Notes: generated by a model not told the origin, from the letters alone. 64,000 bases of DNA from JAGDMS01 sp050015455 (GCA_050015455.1 JBEKBJ010000003.1:65595-129594); one strand, 5' to 3'; shown: positions 43,192 to 52,426, counted from the stretch's first letter. Translations and numbers: made by a program.

Positions 43192-43704
43192 GTGGCGCGA
43201 CACCGGGGTAGATCATGGTTGGCTGTGGCAGGGATGCTGGTGCTCGGGGCGGCGGTGTGCCTGTGTGCGCCACGACGGGCGGCGGCAGAGCGGGCAAGAG
43301 CCCCCGCGAAAAAAGAAGCGAAGGCGGCCAGAGCACCCGAGGTGACCCAGGAGATCAACGCGCTGATCGAGGCGCAACGCTCGTTGGTGGCCGACATCTC
43401 GCAGTTGCGCGATCAGTTGAACGCGTTGCAGCAAGGAGTCGGCGAGGGGCACGACGAGGTGCGCCAGAACCGTGACGTGCTGCAAACCAGCCTCGAACAG
43501 ATCAAAGGCATGCGTGAGGAGGTGCGAGGCCTGTACGTGGAAAGCAGTGGCCTGAAAGGTGACATCGCCCAGGTGGGAAAGCAGGTCGAGGAGCTGGACG
43601 CCAGTCTGGGCAACTTCCGCCTCAGCTCCGGCATCGTGGTCGCGGTGGTCATCGTGCTGCAAGTCGTGCTGGTGGGCTTGATGTTTCGGGGCCGGAGGGA
43701 GTAA
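43192..43704 (+). CDS. Coiled-coil membrane protein
   Basis: The predicted protein has 170 residues. An N-terminal signal or anchor helix (about residues 9-27) and a C-terminal transmembrane helix (about 147-166, ending GLMFRGRRE) flank a long coiled coil (TQEINALIEAQRSLVADISQ through VGKQVEELDASLG). The coiled coil probably lies in the periplasm. No recognised family. The GTG start at 43192 is preceded by GGGGGA. It is the first gene of the unit leading to the RND transporter and may act as a structural accessory. Confidence 0.7.
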   Translation: MARHRGRSWLAVAGMLVLGAAVCLCAPRRAAAERARAPAKKEAKAARAPEVTQEINALIEAQRSLVADISQLRDQLNALQQGVGEGHDEVRQNRDVLQTSLEQIKGMREEVRGLYVESSGLKGDIAQVGKQVEELDASLGNFRLSSGIVVAVVIVLQVVLVGLMFRGRRE

Positions 43705-43758
43705 AGGATCAGAACGCGAGGGGCACCAGAACTCGCAGAACAATTTAGGGAAAGAGTG

Positions 43759-44238
43759 ATGCACCGAAGTATCAGATGCGCAGCTGAAGGCGTTGTCTTG
43801 CTCCTGCTGATGTCCGGCGTGCGTCTCGCCTCAGGCGAAGAGGCCAAGGCGACGGCGGCCGGTCTCACCCCTGAAGAAACCGTGACGCGTTACCTGGAGG
43901 CGCTGAAGGCCGGGAACTTCGCCAGCGCTTACGACTACATCTCGGCCGACATGGCGCAACACAAGAATCGCGACGAGTGGGCCAAGGAGCAACAGTGGAC
44001 CGCGCAGATGGCGGACGCGAAAATCTTTGATTTTCACGTCTATCCGGGCAAGGTCGAGGGCGCGGTCGCCCATGTTCCGGACCTCCTCAGCTCCCAGGAC
44101 AAGTTTTTGAATCAGCTCGGCGTGCAGGAGTGGGAGCTGTACACCCTGATCCGCGAAGACGGACGCTGGAAGGTCGACCAGCAGCGGCTCCTGGAAAAAC
44201 CCGAACAGGGCAAGTGGTTCCCCTCCGAGGCACCATAA
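43759..44238 (+). CDS. Secreted NTF2-like protein
   Basis: This 159-residue protein has a signal peptide (about residues 1-26, ending VRLASG-E). A single small alpha+beta domain follows, with LTPEETVTRYLEALKAGNFA, SAYDYISADM, ELYTLIREDGRWKVDQQRLL. The pattern fits DUF4878/NTF2-like lipoprotein domains, often found in envelope operons. The ATG at 43759 is favoured over the adjacent GTG, with GGGAAAGAG upstream. Role unknown; it is co-directional with the RND and YCF48 genes. Confidence 0.7.
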   Translation: MHRSIRCAAEGVVLLLLMSGVRLASGEEAKATAAGLTPEETVTRYLEALKAGNFASAYDYISADMAQHKNRDEWAKEQQWTAQMADAKIFDFHVYPGKVEGAVAHVPDLLSSQDKFLNQLGVQEWELYTLIREDGRWKVDQQRLLEKPEQGKWFPSEAP

Positions 44239-44338
44239 AAAGAGGCGGGGAGTCCTTGACAGTCAGGGGTGAGGCTTTGTACAGGAGCGCGCACACGCCG
44301 CGGGCAGAATTGTGAGTCAAACGTCCTCAGGAGGCATC

Positions 44339-45397
44339 ATGCGAAATATTGGTTGGGTCCGTCCATTGCTGCTGCTCGCGGCAATCACCGTCAGCACCGG
44401 GTGTCACCGCGAAGCGGAACAGGTCCCGCTGCTGTCGCGCACCATTAGTATCTCCGACAAGTTCTACGATGTGCAGGCCCTCAGCGCCGACCACGCAGTC
44501 GTCATCGGCTATGGCGGCAAGATCCTGACCACCACCGACGGCGGGTTCACCTGGTCGCAAATGAAGGCCGGAGGCGACCGTGGTCTTTACCGCATTCGTT
44601 TCGTGGACGCCAACAACGGCTGGATTTCGGGGCAGGAAGGTTTGATCCTGCACACTGTCGACGGCGGCAAAACGTGGCAGCGCCAGAAGAGCGGCACCGA
44701 CGTGTATCTGTTCTCCATCTACTTCATCGATGCCAGACACGGCTGGGCCGTGGGTGACAAATCGATCCTGTTGGAGACGCGTGACGGCGGCGCCAACTGG
44801 AGCCTGCACAAGATCGTCCAGGCCTCGGCGAAGACGATGAGCGCCGAAGAAGCCATCGTCTCGCAAGACCCGGTGCTGTATGATTTGCAGTTCCTCGACG
44901 CCAAGACCGGCTGGGTGGTCGGTGAGTTTGGCAAGATCTACCACACCGCCGACGGCGGGCAGACGTGGTCGGAGCAGGAACAGAGCCTGCTCGGCGCAGA
45001 GGTCATCGACATCCTCGACATCCCAACCTTCTTCGGCGTCCACATGATCGATGCTCAGCACGGACTGGTTGCCGGCTTGGATGGAAAGGTTGCACGCACC
45101 CGGGACGGCACCACCTGGAAATTCGAAAAGATGAAACTCGACTATCCCATCGTGGATCCGCTGTTCAACCCCATTCTATTTCCCGACGGCACCGGCTGGG
45201 CGATCGGAGCCGCCGGTGAGGTCGTGCGGCTCGCCACCCCGGATGGCGAGTGGCAGCGTGCCAAGGGCATGGAAGTCGTCACCTGGCTGCGCGGCATGAG
45301 CTGGATCGACCAGCAGAACGGCTGGATCGTCGGCGGCTTCGGCCTGATCCTGCACACCAAAGACGGCGGCCAGACCTGGCTCCCCTCACTGGGATAG
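44339..45397 (+). CDS. YCF48/BNR-repeat lipoprotein
   Basis: This 352-residue lipoprotein has a signal ending TVSTGCHRE. The rest is a beta-propeller of BNR/YCF48-type repeats: GWISGQEGLILHTVDGGKTW, GWAVGDKSILLETRDGGANW, GWVVGEFGKIYHTADGGQTW and GWIVGGFGLILHTKDGGQTW. AGGAGG precedes the ATG at 44339. In plants and cyanobacteria YCF48 aids photosystem II assembly. In heterotrophs, such lipoproteins are commonly encoded next to RND transporters, as here, and their role is unknown. Confidence 0.88.
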   Translation: MRNIGWVRPLLLLAAITVSTGCHREAEQVPLLSRTISISDKFYDVQALSADHAVVIGYGGKILTTTDGGFTWSQMKAGGDRGLYRIRFVDANNGWISGQEGLILHTVDGGKTWQRQKSGTDVYLFSIYFIDARHGWAVGDKSILLETRDGGANWSLHKIVQASAKTMSAEEAIVSQDPVLYDLQFLDAKTGWVVGEFGKIYHTADGGQTWSEQEQSLLGAEVIDILDIPTFFGVHMIDAQHGLVAGLDGKVARTRDGTTWKFEKMKLDYPIVDPLFNPILFPDGTGWAIGAAGEVVRLATPDGEWQRAKGMEVVTWLRGMSWIDQQNGWIVGGFGLILHTKDGGQTWLPSLG

Positions 45398-45424
45398 TGC
45401 CGGGGAAAGCGCAAGGAGGATTGC

Positions 45425-48121
45425 ATGGCCCTCGATTACGACGTTCCCGAAGACAAACGACTGCTGTACTGGCTCGGGGACAAACTCATCGACTACCGCC
45501 TCCCGGTCTCCATCGTCGTCATTCTGGTCACCGCCATGTTCGCCTACTGGGGCTCCCAGCTGAGGCTGGTGACCAGCTTCGGCGACCTGCTGCCCCAGAA
45601 CCACCCGTACGTGAAGATCCACAACAAGTACTCCGGCACCTTCGGCGGCGCCAACAACATCAACATCATGATCCAGGTGAAGGAAGGGTCGATCTTCAAC
45701 GTCGACACGCTCAACAAGATCTGGAGAATGACCGAAGGCCTGGACAAGGTTTACGGTGTCAATCACAACCAGATCGATTCCATTGCGCACCGTACCGTAC
45801 GCTATCTCAAGGTGGCAGCCGGCGGCACCATGCGGGCGCAGCCGGTGATGCTGGAACCGGTGAAGACCCCCGAGGAGGCGGCGAACATCCGGCGCATCGT
45901 GCACAACGCCGAGAACATCTACGGCTTGCTGGTTTCACTCGACGATAAGGCTGCTTTGATCCGCGCGAACTTCATCGAAGGGCGACTCGATTACAAACGC
46001 ATCTTCACCGAAGTGAATGAAAACGTCGTGGAGCCGTTCCAGGACGCCAACACCGAGGTCTACGTTGCCGGCGAGCCGCGCCTGTATGGCTGGGTGTACC
46101 ACTACGCCGGCGACGTGTTCTTCGTTCTGGTCATCACCTGGTGTTTCGAGTGGGTACTGGGGTGGATGTACTTCCACGACTGGCGCGGCGCCTTGCGTCC
46201 CACCATCACCGGCGTGATTGCGGCCTTCTGGGGCCTGGGGTTCATCTACCTGATCGGCTTGGCGCTCGATCCTCTGATGCTGGTGATGCCGTTCCTCATC
46301 ACGGCGCGCGCCGTGAGCCACGCCATCCAGATGCACGAGCGCTACTACGAAGAGTTCGCGAACTCGGGGTGGTACAAGCGGCGCGCCATCGTCGCCGCCT
46401 TCGCCCAGCTCTTCGTGCCGACCTTGTCCGGCATCACCACCGATGCCTTCGCGGTCTTGGTCATCCTGCTCGTCCCCGTGGTCATGCTGCAGAAGCTGGC
46501 GATCACGGCGTCGTGGTGGATCCTGGCGATCACCATCTCCGAGATGCTGCTCAACCCGATCGTCTACTACTACCTGAAGGCACCCGTGCCGGAGCTGGTG
46601 GTCATGCGCGAGCACGGCGGCTTCCGGCGCAGCATCGAGCGCTTTGTCAACGCGGTCCTGACGCGCACCGGCAAGATCGTGACCGTCACCGCCTGGCTCG
46701 GCGTCACGCTGGTTGCCATCTACTTCGTCCGCGGCCTCACCATCGGCGACCCGAGCTCGGCGTCGCCGTTGCTGTGGACAGACTCGCCGTACAACGTCTC
46801 GCACAAAAAGATCCAGGATAAGTTCGGCGGCGTCGAACCGCTCATCGTGGTGAACGAGGGCTACGACAAAGACGCCATGAAGTATCCCGAGACCTTGCGC
46901 GCGATGGAAACCTTCCAGCGGCACCTCGAACGCGATCCGTCGGTCGGCTACAGCTTCTCGCTGGCCGACATCATCCGGGCGGTCAACATGGTGTTCCACG
47001 AACTGGAGCCGAAGTGGGGCGTGATCCCGGACAACTGGGTGGATGTCGGCGGTCTGTTCTTCATCTACTTCTCGGGCTCACCACCGAGCGAGACCGCGAA
47101 ATACGTGACGCCGGATTACACCACCGCGCACGTGACCTTCTTCTGTAAGGACCACAAAGGCGAGAACATTAGGCGCATCATCAAGGAGTGCAAGGACTTC
47201 ATCTCCGGCACCGAGATCGAGGATCTCGGCCTGACGTTGGGGAGTGCCGAAGACGGCACGGTAGTGGTCAAAGAGGTCCATCCCGAGCCGATTTGGGAAA
47301 AGGCTGGCCCGTCGTGGGTGGTGGGGAGCGTGGCTTCTGCTGATACGCCATTCAAAGTCGGCGACCGTATCGTAGCGGTGGGCAAACAGCCGGTGCGCAC
47401 CGACGCGGAGTTCCGCACCGCTTTAATGCACCAATCGGACACTTCCACTCTCCTCGACTTGACCATGGAACGTGCGGGCCAGAAGGTTGCGACGACCGTA
47501 AGCGCACCGTGGAAAGCCGTCTTCAAGCTGGCCGGCGGCTTGATCGGAACGCTGGCGGCCGCCAACGAAGAACTCGTCCGCAACGACGCCCTGATGAACT
47601 TCCTCGGCTTCTTCACCATGTACATGATCATGCTCTTTACCTACCGTTCCTTCGCCGCGGGCCTGTACCTGCTGGCGCCGCTGGCGCTGGCGAATATCAT
47701 GGTCAACGCGTACATGGCCGTGAACCACATCGGGGTGAACATCCACACCCTGCCGCTGGTCACCGTGGGCTTGGGTTTCGGCATCGATTACGGCCTGTAT
47801 ATTGTCAGTCGCACCATCGAGGAAATCCGTGTGCGCGGAGATTTGCAGGACTCGGTGCGCGAGGCGCTGGTCACTTCGGGTAAGGCGGTGAGCTTCACGG
47901 CCATCATCATGGTCGTCAGCACGGTGTTCTGGACGTCGTCGAACATCCGCTTCAACGCCGAGATGGGATCGCTGCTGGCGATGTGGATGGCCATCAGCTA
48001 CGTCGGGTCGCAGACGCTGACGCCGGTGCTCATCATCCTGTTGCGGCCGAAGTTCATCACGAGGGAAGCCAATCGCGCCCCGGCTATGACCAGGATGTTG
48101 AAGCGGCGCGCCGCGAGGTAA
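45425..48121 (+). CDS. RND-superfamily (MMPL-type) transporter with an embedded PDZ-like domain
   Basis: This 898-residue inner-membrane transporter has two RND halves. TM1 is at about residues 30-48. The first periplasmic loop contains SFGDLLPQNHPYVKIHNKYS. TM2-6 lie at about 226-390, and a second half ends with TM helices around 722-885 (GLGFGIDYGLYIVSR, FTAIIMVVSTVFW). A PDZ-like domain (about 605-690; PFKVGDRIVAVGKQPVRTDA) is inserted in the second periplasmic loop. It is preceded by the YCF48 lipoprotein (AAGGAGG before the ATG). Relatives export lipids or hopanoids; the substrate here is unknown. Confidence 0.9.
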   Translation: MALDYDVPEDKRLLYWLGDKLIDYRLPVSIVVILVTAMFAYWGSQLRLVTSFGDLLPQNHPYVKIHNKYSGTFGGANNINIMIQVKEGSIFNVDTLNKIWRMTEGLDKVYGVNHNQIDSIAHRTVRYLKVAAGGTMRAQPVMLEPVKTPEEAANIRRIVHNAENIYGLLVSLDDKAALIRANFIEGRLDYKRIFTEVNENVVEPFQDANTEVYVAGEPRLYGWVYHYAGDVFFVLVITWCFEWVLGWMYFHDWRGALRPTITGVIAAFWGLGFIYLIGLALDPLMLVMPFLITARAVSHAIQMHERYYEEFANSGWYKRRAIVAAFAQLFVPTLSGITTDAFAVLVILLVPVVMLQKLAITASWWILAITISEMLLNPIVYYYLKAPVPELVVMREHGGFRRSIERFVNAVLTRTGKIVTVTAWLGVTLVAIYFVRGLTIGDPSSASPLLWTDSPYNVSHKKIQDKFGGVEPLIVVNEGYDKDAMKYPETLRAMETFQRHLERDPSVGYSFSLADIIRAVNMVFHELEPKWGVIPDNWVDVGGLFFIYFSGSPPSETAKYVTPDYTTAHVTFFCKDHKGENIRRIIKECKDFISGTEIEDLGLTLGSAEDGTVVVKEVHPEPIWEKAGPSWVVGSVASADTPFKVGDRIVAVGKQPVRTDAEFRTALMHQSDTSTLLDLTMERAGQKVATTVSAPWKAVFKLAGGLIGTLAAANEELVRNDALMNFLGFFTMYMIMLFTYRSFAAGLYLLAPLALANIMVNAYMAVNHIGVNIHTLPLVTVGLGFGIDYGLYIVSRTIEEIRVRGDLQDSVREALVTSGKAVSFTAIIMVVSTVFWTSSNIRFNAEMGSLLAMWMAISYVGSQTLTPVLIILLRPKFITREANRAPAMTRMLKRRAAR

Positions 48122-48124
48122 ATT

Positions 48125-48310
48125 ATGGGACTGAACATGTATATTTCGATCGCCATCATGCTCGGCTTCAGCCTCTTCGTGATCTTCCTCGACGAGTACG
48201 TGGTGAGGCCCTGGCGCGAAAAGAAGTGGGAGCGGGAAGCCGCCTCCGGCGACAAGCGCGCGCAGGAGCTGCTGAAGATGGCCCGCTCCGCCAAGGTCAA
48301 GGAAGAATGA
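48125..48310 (+). CDS. Small membrane protein
   Basis: This 61-residue protein has one N-terminal transmembrane helix (about residues 5-22: YISIAIMLGFSLFVIFLDEY) and a basic cytoplasmic tail rich in Lys/Glu/Arg. It follows the RND stop by 3 nt with GAGGT just upstream, so it is probably translated with it and may be an accessory subunit. No family recognised. Confidence 0.65.
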   Translation: MGLNMYISIAIMLGFSLFVIFLDEYVVRPWREKKWEREAASGDKRAQELLKMARSAKVKEE

Positions 48311-48411
48311 GAACGTGAATCGCGCTCGTGAATCGTGATCGGAACCTCTGAGAGAACCTCCGGCTCCCATCCTCTAATAACGAGCACGACTCACGAGCAC
48401 GGTTCACGACA

Positions 48412-48738
48412 ATGATTGTCCTCCGTATCCTGCGCATCATCGCCATCGCGCTCGGTTTCGCGTTCCTGTTCGCGCTGTCGCGTTACGCCACGCTGGAACG
48501 CGGCGGCGAAGATCTCCCGGGCATTTCCTGGGCGCTCGGGGTTCTGTCGGCCATCTTCATCGCCAGCGCTATCTTCAGCGAACGTACCCGCGGCCCCGAG
48601 GTGAGTCTGCAGAAGGACTTCCTCTGGGGTCTCGCTGCCGGCGGCATCATCACCATCATTTTTAGGAACTTGAGTGAAATTATGAGACTCTTGAGTCTCG
48701 CCGCCGGCGGCATCATCATCATCATTTCCAGACTGTAA
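48412..48738 (+). CDS. Membrane protein with an internal repeat
   Basis: This 108-residue hydrophobic protein has TM helices at about 5-22 and 40-57. The C-terminal part contains a near-duplicate hydrophobic segment: GLAAGGIITIIF and SLAAGGIIIIIS, from DNA repeats at about 48630-48664 and 48695-48729. The ancestral protein may have ended after the first copy. It is likely the last gene of the RND unit, though a 100-nt gap precedes it. No family recognised. Confidence 0.6.
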   Translation: MIVLRILRIIAIALGFAFLFALSRYATLERGGEDLPGISWALGVLSAIFIASAIFSERTRGPEVSLQKDFLWGLAAGGIITIIFRNLSEIMRLLSLAAGGIIIIISRL

Positions 48739-48950
48739 GCCCACTGTTTTCGGGTTTGGGAAGTCTTCAAGCGCTCAACTGTCTCACAACCGTTCACACT
48801 GACGTCGCAAGCTGTGGCGGTTTCGGCAGCGGAAGCCGCAATCACGGTCAATGGCTTTCGCATTGTCAATGGTGTAAGGACCGCCCTGGTTTTCGGTTGC
48901 CCAAACGGCACGAGATCCCGCAAGAAGCTTCTCGCAGGGAGAGTTGAATC

Positions 48951-51704
48951 ATGATGACCAAGGCTGCAATCACGTCGTTAACCGCGATTCTGGTTGCGTG
49001 TGCCAGCCTCGCCATGGCAGCCGGGACCGCCCTGGCCGCAAGCCTGACGATCACGCCTACCAGCGTTGCCGCCAACTACACGGGGACGATCGCGCTGGAC
49101 ATCACCGGGCTGGCGAGCGGCCAAACCGTACTGGTGGAAACCTTCCTCGACATCAACGGCAACGGCACGATCGACAGCGGTGACCTGCTGGTCCAAAGCT
49201 TCCAGGTCACGGACGGGCAGGCACTGACCATCGGCGGGGTGCGTGACACCAATGTCCCCGGCGACGAAGATGGCCTGGCCGACGGCAAGATTCACACCCT
49301 GCTGAACTTCGCACGGTCAGGCCATGGGTTCGACGCAGCCACCATGAGCGTTGCGAAGTTCATCTACCAGGTCTCCCCGGTGACCGCGGCGTTCACCATC
49401 ACGCAGCCCGTGTACGCCCAGAAGGTCGTCGGTCAGGTCACCAGCGGCGGCTCGGCCGTGCCGTATGCATTCACTTTTCTCATCGACCCGGCCTTCAACG
49501 GTGCCCCGATAATCATGGCGCTCGCTGACGCTAGCGGCAATTTCACGCTCAACGCGGCGCCCGGCAGCTATGCGGTCTTCGCCCTTGATGCCGGGTTCGT
49601 GGCTGACTCCTCCGCGGCGCCGGTCGTAACGGTCAACACCGGCGCGACGGTCCCCCAGAACCTCTCGCTCACCGCCGCCGACCGCACCATCGCCGGCCGC
49701 CTGACCGACCTGGGCAGTGGTGCGGGGATTCCGGGCGTCCTAATTTCGGCGAAGTCGAGTAGCGGACTGCTTGCAGTTGGCTTCTCTGACGCCAGCGGGA
49801 ACTTCGCGATTCCTGTGTCTTCGGCGTCGACCAAATGGAAGCTTGATCCCTCTGAGCAATCTTTGGCTCTCGCGGGGTATTTGGCCCTCAATGGTAAATA
49901 CCCGGTGGACATCAGCGGCGGCAGCGTATCGGGAGTCTCTATCCAGTTGCCGAAAGCCACAGCGCTGATTTACGGCACGTTGAAAGACGATCAGGGGAAT
50001 CCGTTGGCCGGCGTGGATATCTATGCGGATACGGATCAGTACGAAGGCTACGGGCTTACCGACAGCGCCGGGAACTACGTCGTCGGCGTCACCGCGGGGA
50101 CTTGGAACATCGGCCCGGATAGCGACGAGCTCACCGCCCTCGGGTATTTGGAAACGGGTGCAAGCGTAAACGTCACTGACGGCCAGGCATTGCAGCAGGA
50201 TTTCATTGCCCAACATTTCACGGCTTATTTGAGCGGGCAGTTGGTCGACACGATGGACAACGGTGTTGGAAACATCGGCATGAACGCTTGCCCGCAGGGT
50301 TCGGGAAACTGTTCCGGCTCGACGACCAACTCGGACGGCACCTTTAGCATTGGTGTGTTCGGCGGCACGTGGAATCTTTCGTTTTCATCCGACGACCTCG
50401 CCAACCAGAACCTGATCGGCCCACAGCTCCCATTCACCGTGACCGATGGCGTGAACCAGACTGGGATCGTGGCGGTCGCTTTGGCAGTAACGTCATCGAT
50501 CACCGGTACGGTGCAGGATAGCAACGGAAACCCCATCACGAACTTGGAAGTGTACGCGTCCGCCAACATTAGCGGGACGGAGTACTTCGTCGGCAGTGCC
50601 AGCGGCACTGAGACCAACAACAACGGCAATTACGCGTTAGGCGTGGCCAACGGCACTTGGCAGGTCGGCCTCGACTGCAACGGCTTGAACTCACGGGGCT
50701 TGCCGTGTGTCAGCGAACAGTCCGTCACGGTCCCCAGCCAGAACCAGACGGTCAATTTTACGGTCCCGCTCTTCACGGCTTATTTGATGGGGCAGTTGGT
50801 CGACACGATGAACAATGGTGTCGGGAACATCGGCGTGAGCGCTTGCCCGCAGGTTCCGGGAAACTGTTCCAACTCGACGACCAATTCGGACGGTACCTTT
50901 AGCATTGGTGTGTTCGGCGGCACGTGGAATCTTGGGTTTTCATCCAGCGATCTCGCCAACCAGAACCTGATCGGCCCACAGCTCCAATTCACCGTGACCG
51001 ATGGCGTAAACCGGACTGGGATCGTGGCGGTCGCTTTGGCAGTGACGTCATCGATCACCGGCACGGTGCAGGAGAGCAACGGAAATCCGATCACGAACTT
51101 GTTCGTGTACGCGTTCGCCACCATTAACGGGACGCAGTACAACGTCGGCGGTCAGACCAACAACAACGGCCAGTACGCGTTCGGCGTGGCCAACGGCACC
51201 TGGCAGGTTGGCCTCAACTGCGGGGGCGATAACGGCTTGAACTCACTGGGCTTGCCGTGTGTCAGCAACCAATCCGTCACGGTCCCTAGCCAGAACCAGA
51301 CGGTCAATTTCACGGTCCCGGTCCCCTGTGTCGGCGACTGCAACGGCAACGGCCAAGTCACCATCGATGATATTCTCACCATGGTGGATATCGCGCTCGG
51401 CAATGTGGATGTTTCAGCCTGCCTGGCCGGTGATGCGAACCACGACGGCCAGATCACTGTCGATGAGATCCTCCGCGCGGTGAACGCCGCGCTTAGTGGC
51501 TGCGCCGTGAGCCTGGCCGAGCAGGGCTGCCTCACTTCCGGTGGCACGGTGACGTCAGCCATGTGCTGCACCACCACCGGCGACTTCCCCAACACCTGCG
51601 CGATCGGCGCCTGTGGCTGCCCGCCCGATGCAAGCCACGAAGTGCGCACCTGCAACTGCCTCGCCGACAGCTGCTTCGACGGCAGCGCATGCGTGCCGCG
51701 ATGA
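48951..51704 (+). CDS. Large secreted beta-sandwich protein with dockerin-like EF-hand pair and Cys-rich tail
   Basis: This 917-residue exported protein has a signal peptide of about 28 residues, then several carboxypeptidase-regulatory-like beta-sandwich domains (ITGTVQDSNGNPITNLEVYA, IYGTLKDDQGNPLAGVDIYA). Two of these lie in a tandem 555-bp (185-residue) duplication, about 50217-50771 and 50772-51320. Near the C-terminus, EF-hand-like units CNGNGQVTIDDILTMVDIAL and DANHDGQITVDEILRAVNAA form a dockerin-like pair. A Cys-rich tail (about 12 Cys; CCTTTGDFPNTCAIGACGC) closes the protein. It is probably surface-associated. No scaffoldin or cohesin is seen. Confidence 0.85.
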   Translation: MMTKAAITSLTAILVACASLAMAAGTALAASLTITPTSVAANYTGTIALDITGLASGQTVLVETFLDINGNGTIDSGDLLVQSFQVTDGQALTIGGVRDTNVPGDEDGLADGKIHTLLNFARSGHGFDAATMSVAKFIYQVSPVTAAFTITQPVYAQKVVGQVTSGGSAVPYAFTFLIDPAFNGAPIIMALADASGNFTLNAAPGSYAVFALDAGFVADSSAAPVVTVNTGATVPQNLSLTAADRTIAGRLTDLGSGAGIPGVLISAKSSSGLLAVGFSDASGNFAIPVSSASTKWKLDPSEQSLALAGYLALNGKYPVDISGGSVSGVSIQLPKATALIYGTLKDDQGNPLAGVDIYADTDQYEGYGLTDSAGNYVVGVTAGTWNIGPDSDELTALGYLETGASVNVTDGQALQQDFIAQHFTAYLSGQLVDTMDNGVGNIGMNACPQGSGNCSGSTTNSDGTFSIGVFGGTWNLSFSSDDLANQNLIGPQLPFTVTDGVNQTGIVAVALAVTSSITGTVQDSNGNPITNLEVYASANISGTEYFVGSASGTETNNNGNYALGVANGTWQVGLDCNGLNSRGLPCVSEQSVTVPSQNQTVNFTVPLFTAYLMGQLVDTMNNGVGNIGVSACPQVPGNCSNSTTNSDGTFSIGVFGGTWNLGFSSSDLANQNLIGPQLQFTVTDGVNRTGIVAVALAVTSSITGTVQESNGNPITNLFVYAFATINGTQYNVGGQTNNNGQYAFGVANGTWQVGLNCGGDNGLNSLGLPCVSNQSVTVPSQNQTVNFTVPVPCVGDCNGNGQVTIDDILTMVDIALGNVDVSACLAGDANHDGQITVDEILRAVNAALSGCAVSLAEQGCLTSGGTVTSAMCCTTTGDFPNTCAIGACGCPPDASHEVRTCNCLADSCFDGSACVPR
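50217..51320 (+). repeat. 555-bp tandem duplication within the secreted protein gene
   Basis: The block beginning TTCACGGCTTATTTG at 50217 is repeated beginning at 50772, exactly 555 bp (185 codons) later, so the frame is kept. Copies differ by point changes and short indels near their ends. Each encodes a beta-sandwich pair ending SQNQTVNFTVP. Confidence 0.8.
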
Positions 51705-51799
51705 TGCGCGACGCGTTGCACGCCCTCATCAGACGGACAACATCGGACTCTTCCGATTCTGGCCGGAGCTGCTGCCGATGTTGAAGCGACGGCGCGAGA

Positions 51800-52426
51800 T
51801 TATGCGCCGAAGCGAGTCCGCAGCGCCGCCGCAGCGGCGCGCGGGTCGCCCGCCTCCAGAATCGCCGACACCACCGCCACGCCGCGCGCCCCGTGCTGGC
51901 GCACGGTCTCTACCCGCTCCGTGGTGATGCCGCCGATTGCCAACACCGGCAGCGAAATGTTTCGTGTCACGTCTCGCAATGCGGTCAGTCCCACCGGCGG
52001 GCCGAACGGCCGCTTCGATGGCGTGTCGAAGACCGGCCCGAAGACGATGAAGTCGGCGCCGCCGTCTGCGGCGGCCCGTGCTTCCGCCAGGCTGTGCGCC
52101 GACGCGCCGATCAGGGCTTGCGGCCCCAGCAGGCGCCACGCGTCGGCAGGCGTGAATGAGTTGACCGGCAAGTGCGCGCCGTCGGCCCTTGCAGCCATCG
52201 CGATATCGACGCGGTCGTTGATCAGGAGGCGCGCGCCGTACCGGCGGCACAGGTCGCGCAACTCACAGGCGAGAGCCAACAGTTCTGTCACCGGCAGTTC
52301 TTTTTCTCGGAGCTGGACCGCGTCGACACCACCTCGCAGCGCTTCCTCGACGACGTCGATCAGCGGGCGCCCGCAGGTACGTGTGCGGTCGGTGACGAGG
52401 TAGAGACAAGGAAAGCTCTCAGCCAT
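51800..52426 (-). CDS. thiE: Thiamine-phosphate synthase
   Basis: ThiE couples HMP-PP with the thiazole phosphate to give thiamine phosphate. It is a 208-residue TIM barrel with LYLVTDRTR, VDAVQLREKELP, LLINDRVDIAMAARADGAHL, IVFGPVFDTPSK and LPVLAIGGITTERV, all expected. Its start lies in a 14-bp tandem repeat (52414-52441), which duplicates the ATG and first four codons; the upstream copy is followed by a stop. It is 83 nt downstream of thiG on the same strand, making thiS-thiG-thiE a likely transcript. Confidence 0.95.
   Translation of the reverse strand: MAESFPCLYLVTDRTRTCGRPLIDVVEEALRGGVDAVQLREKELPVTELLALACELRDLCRRYGARLLINDRVDIAMAARADGAHLPVNSFTPADAWRLLGPQALIGASAHSLAEARAAADGGADFIVFGPVFDTPSKRPFGPPVGLTALRDVTRNISLPVLAIGGITTERVETVRQHGARGVAVVSAILEAGDPRAAAAALRTRFGA

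Noticed and set aside
48951..51704. Cellulosome component
   Set aside because: The EF-hand pair is dockerin-like, but no cohesin, scaffoldin or glycoside hydrolase is present in the window.
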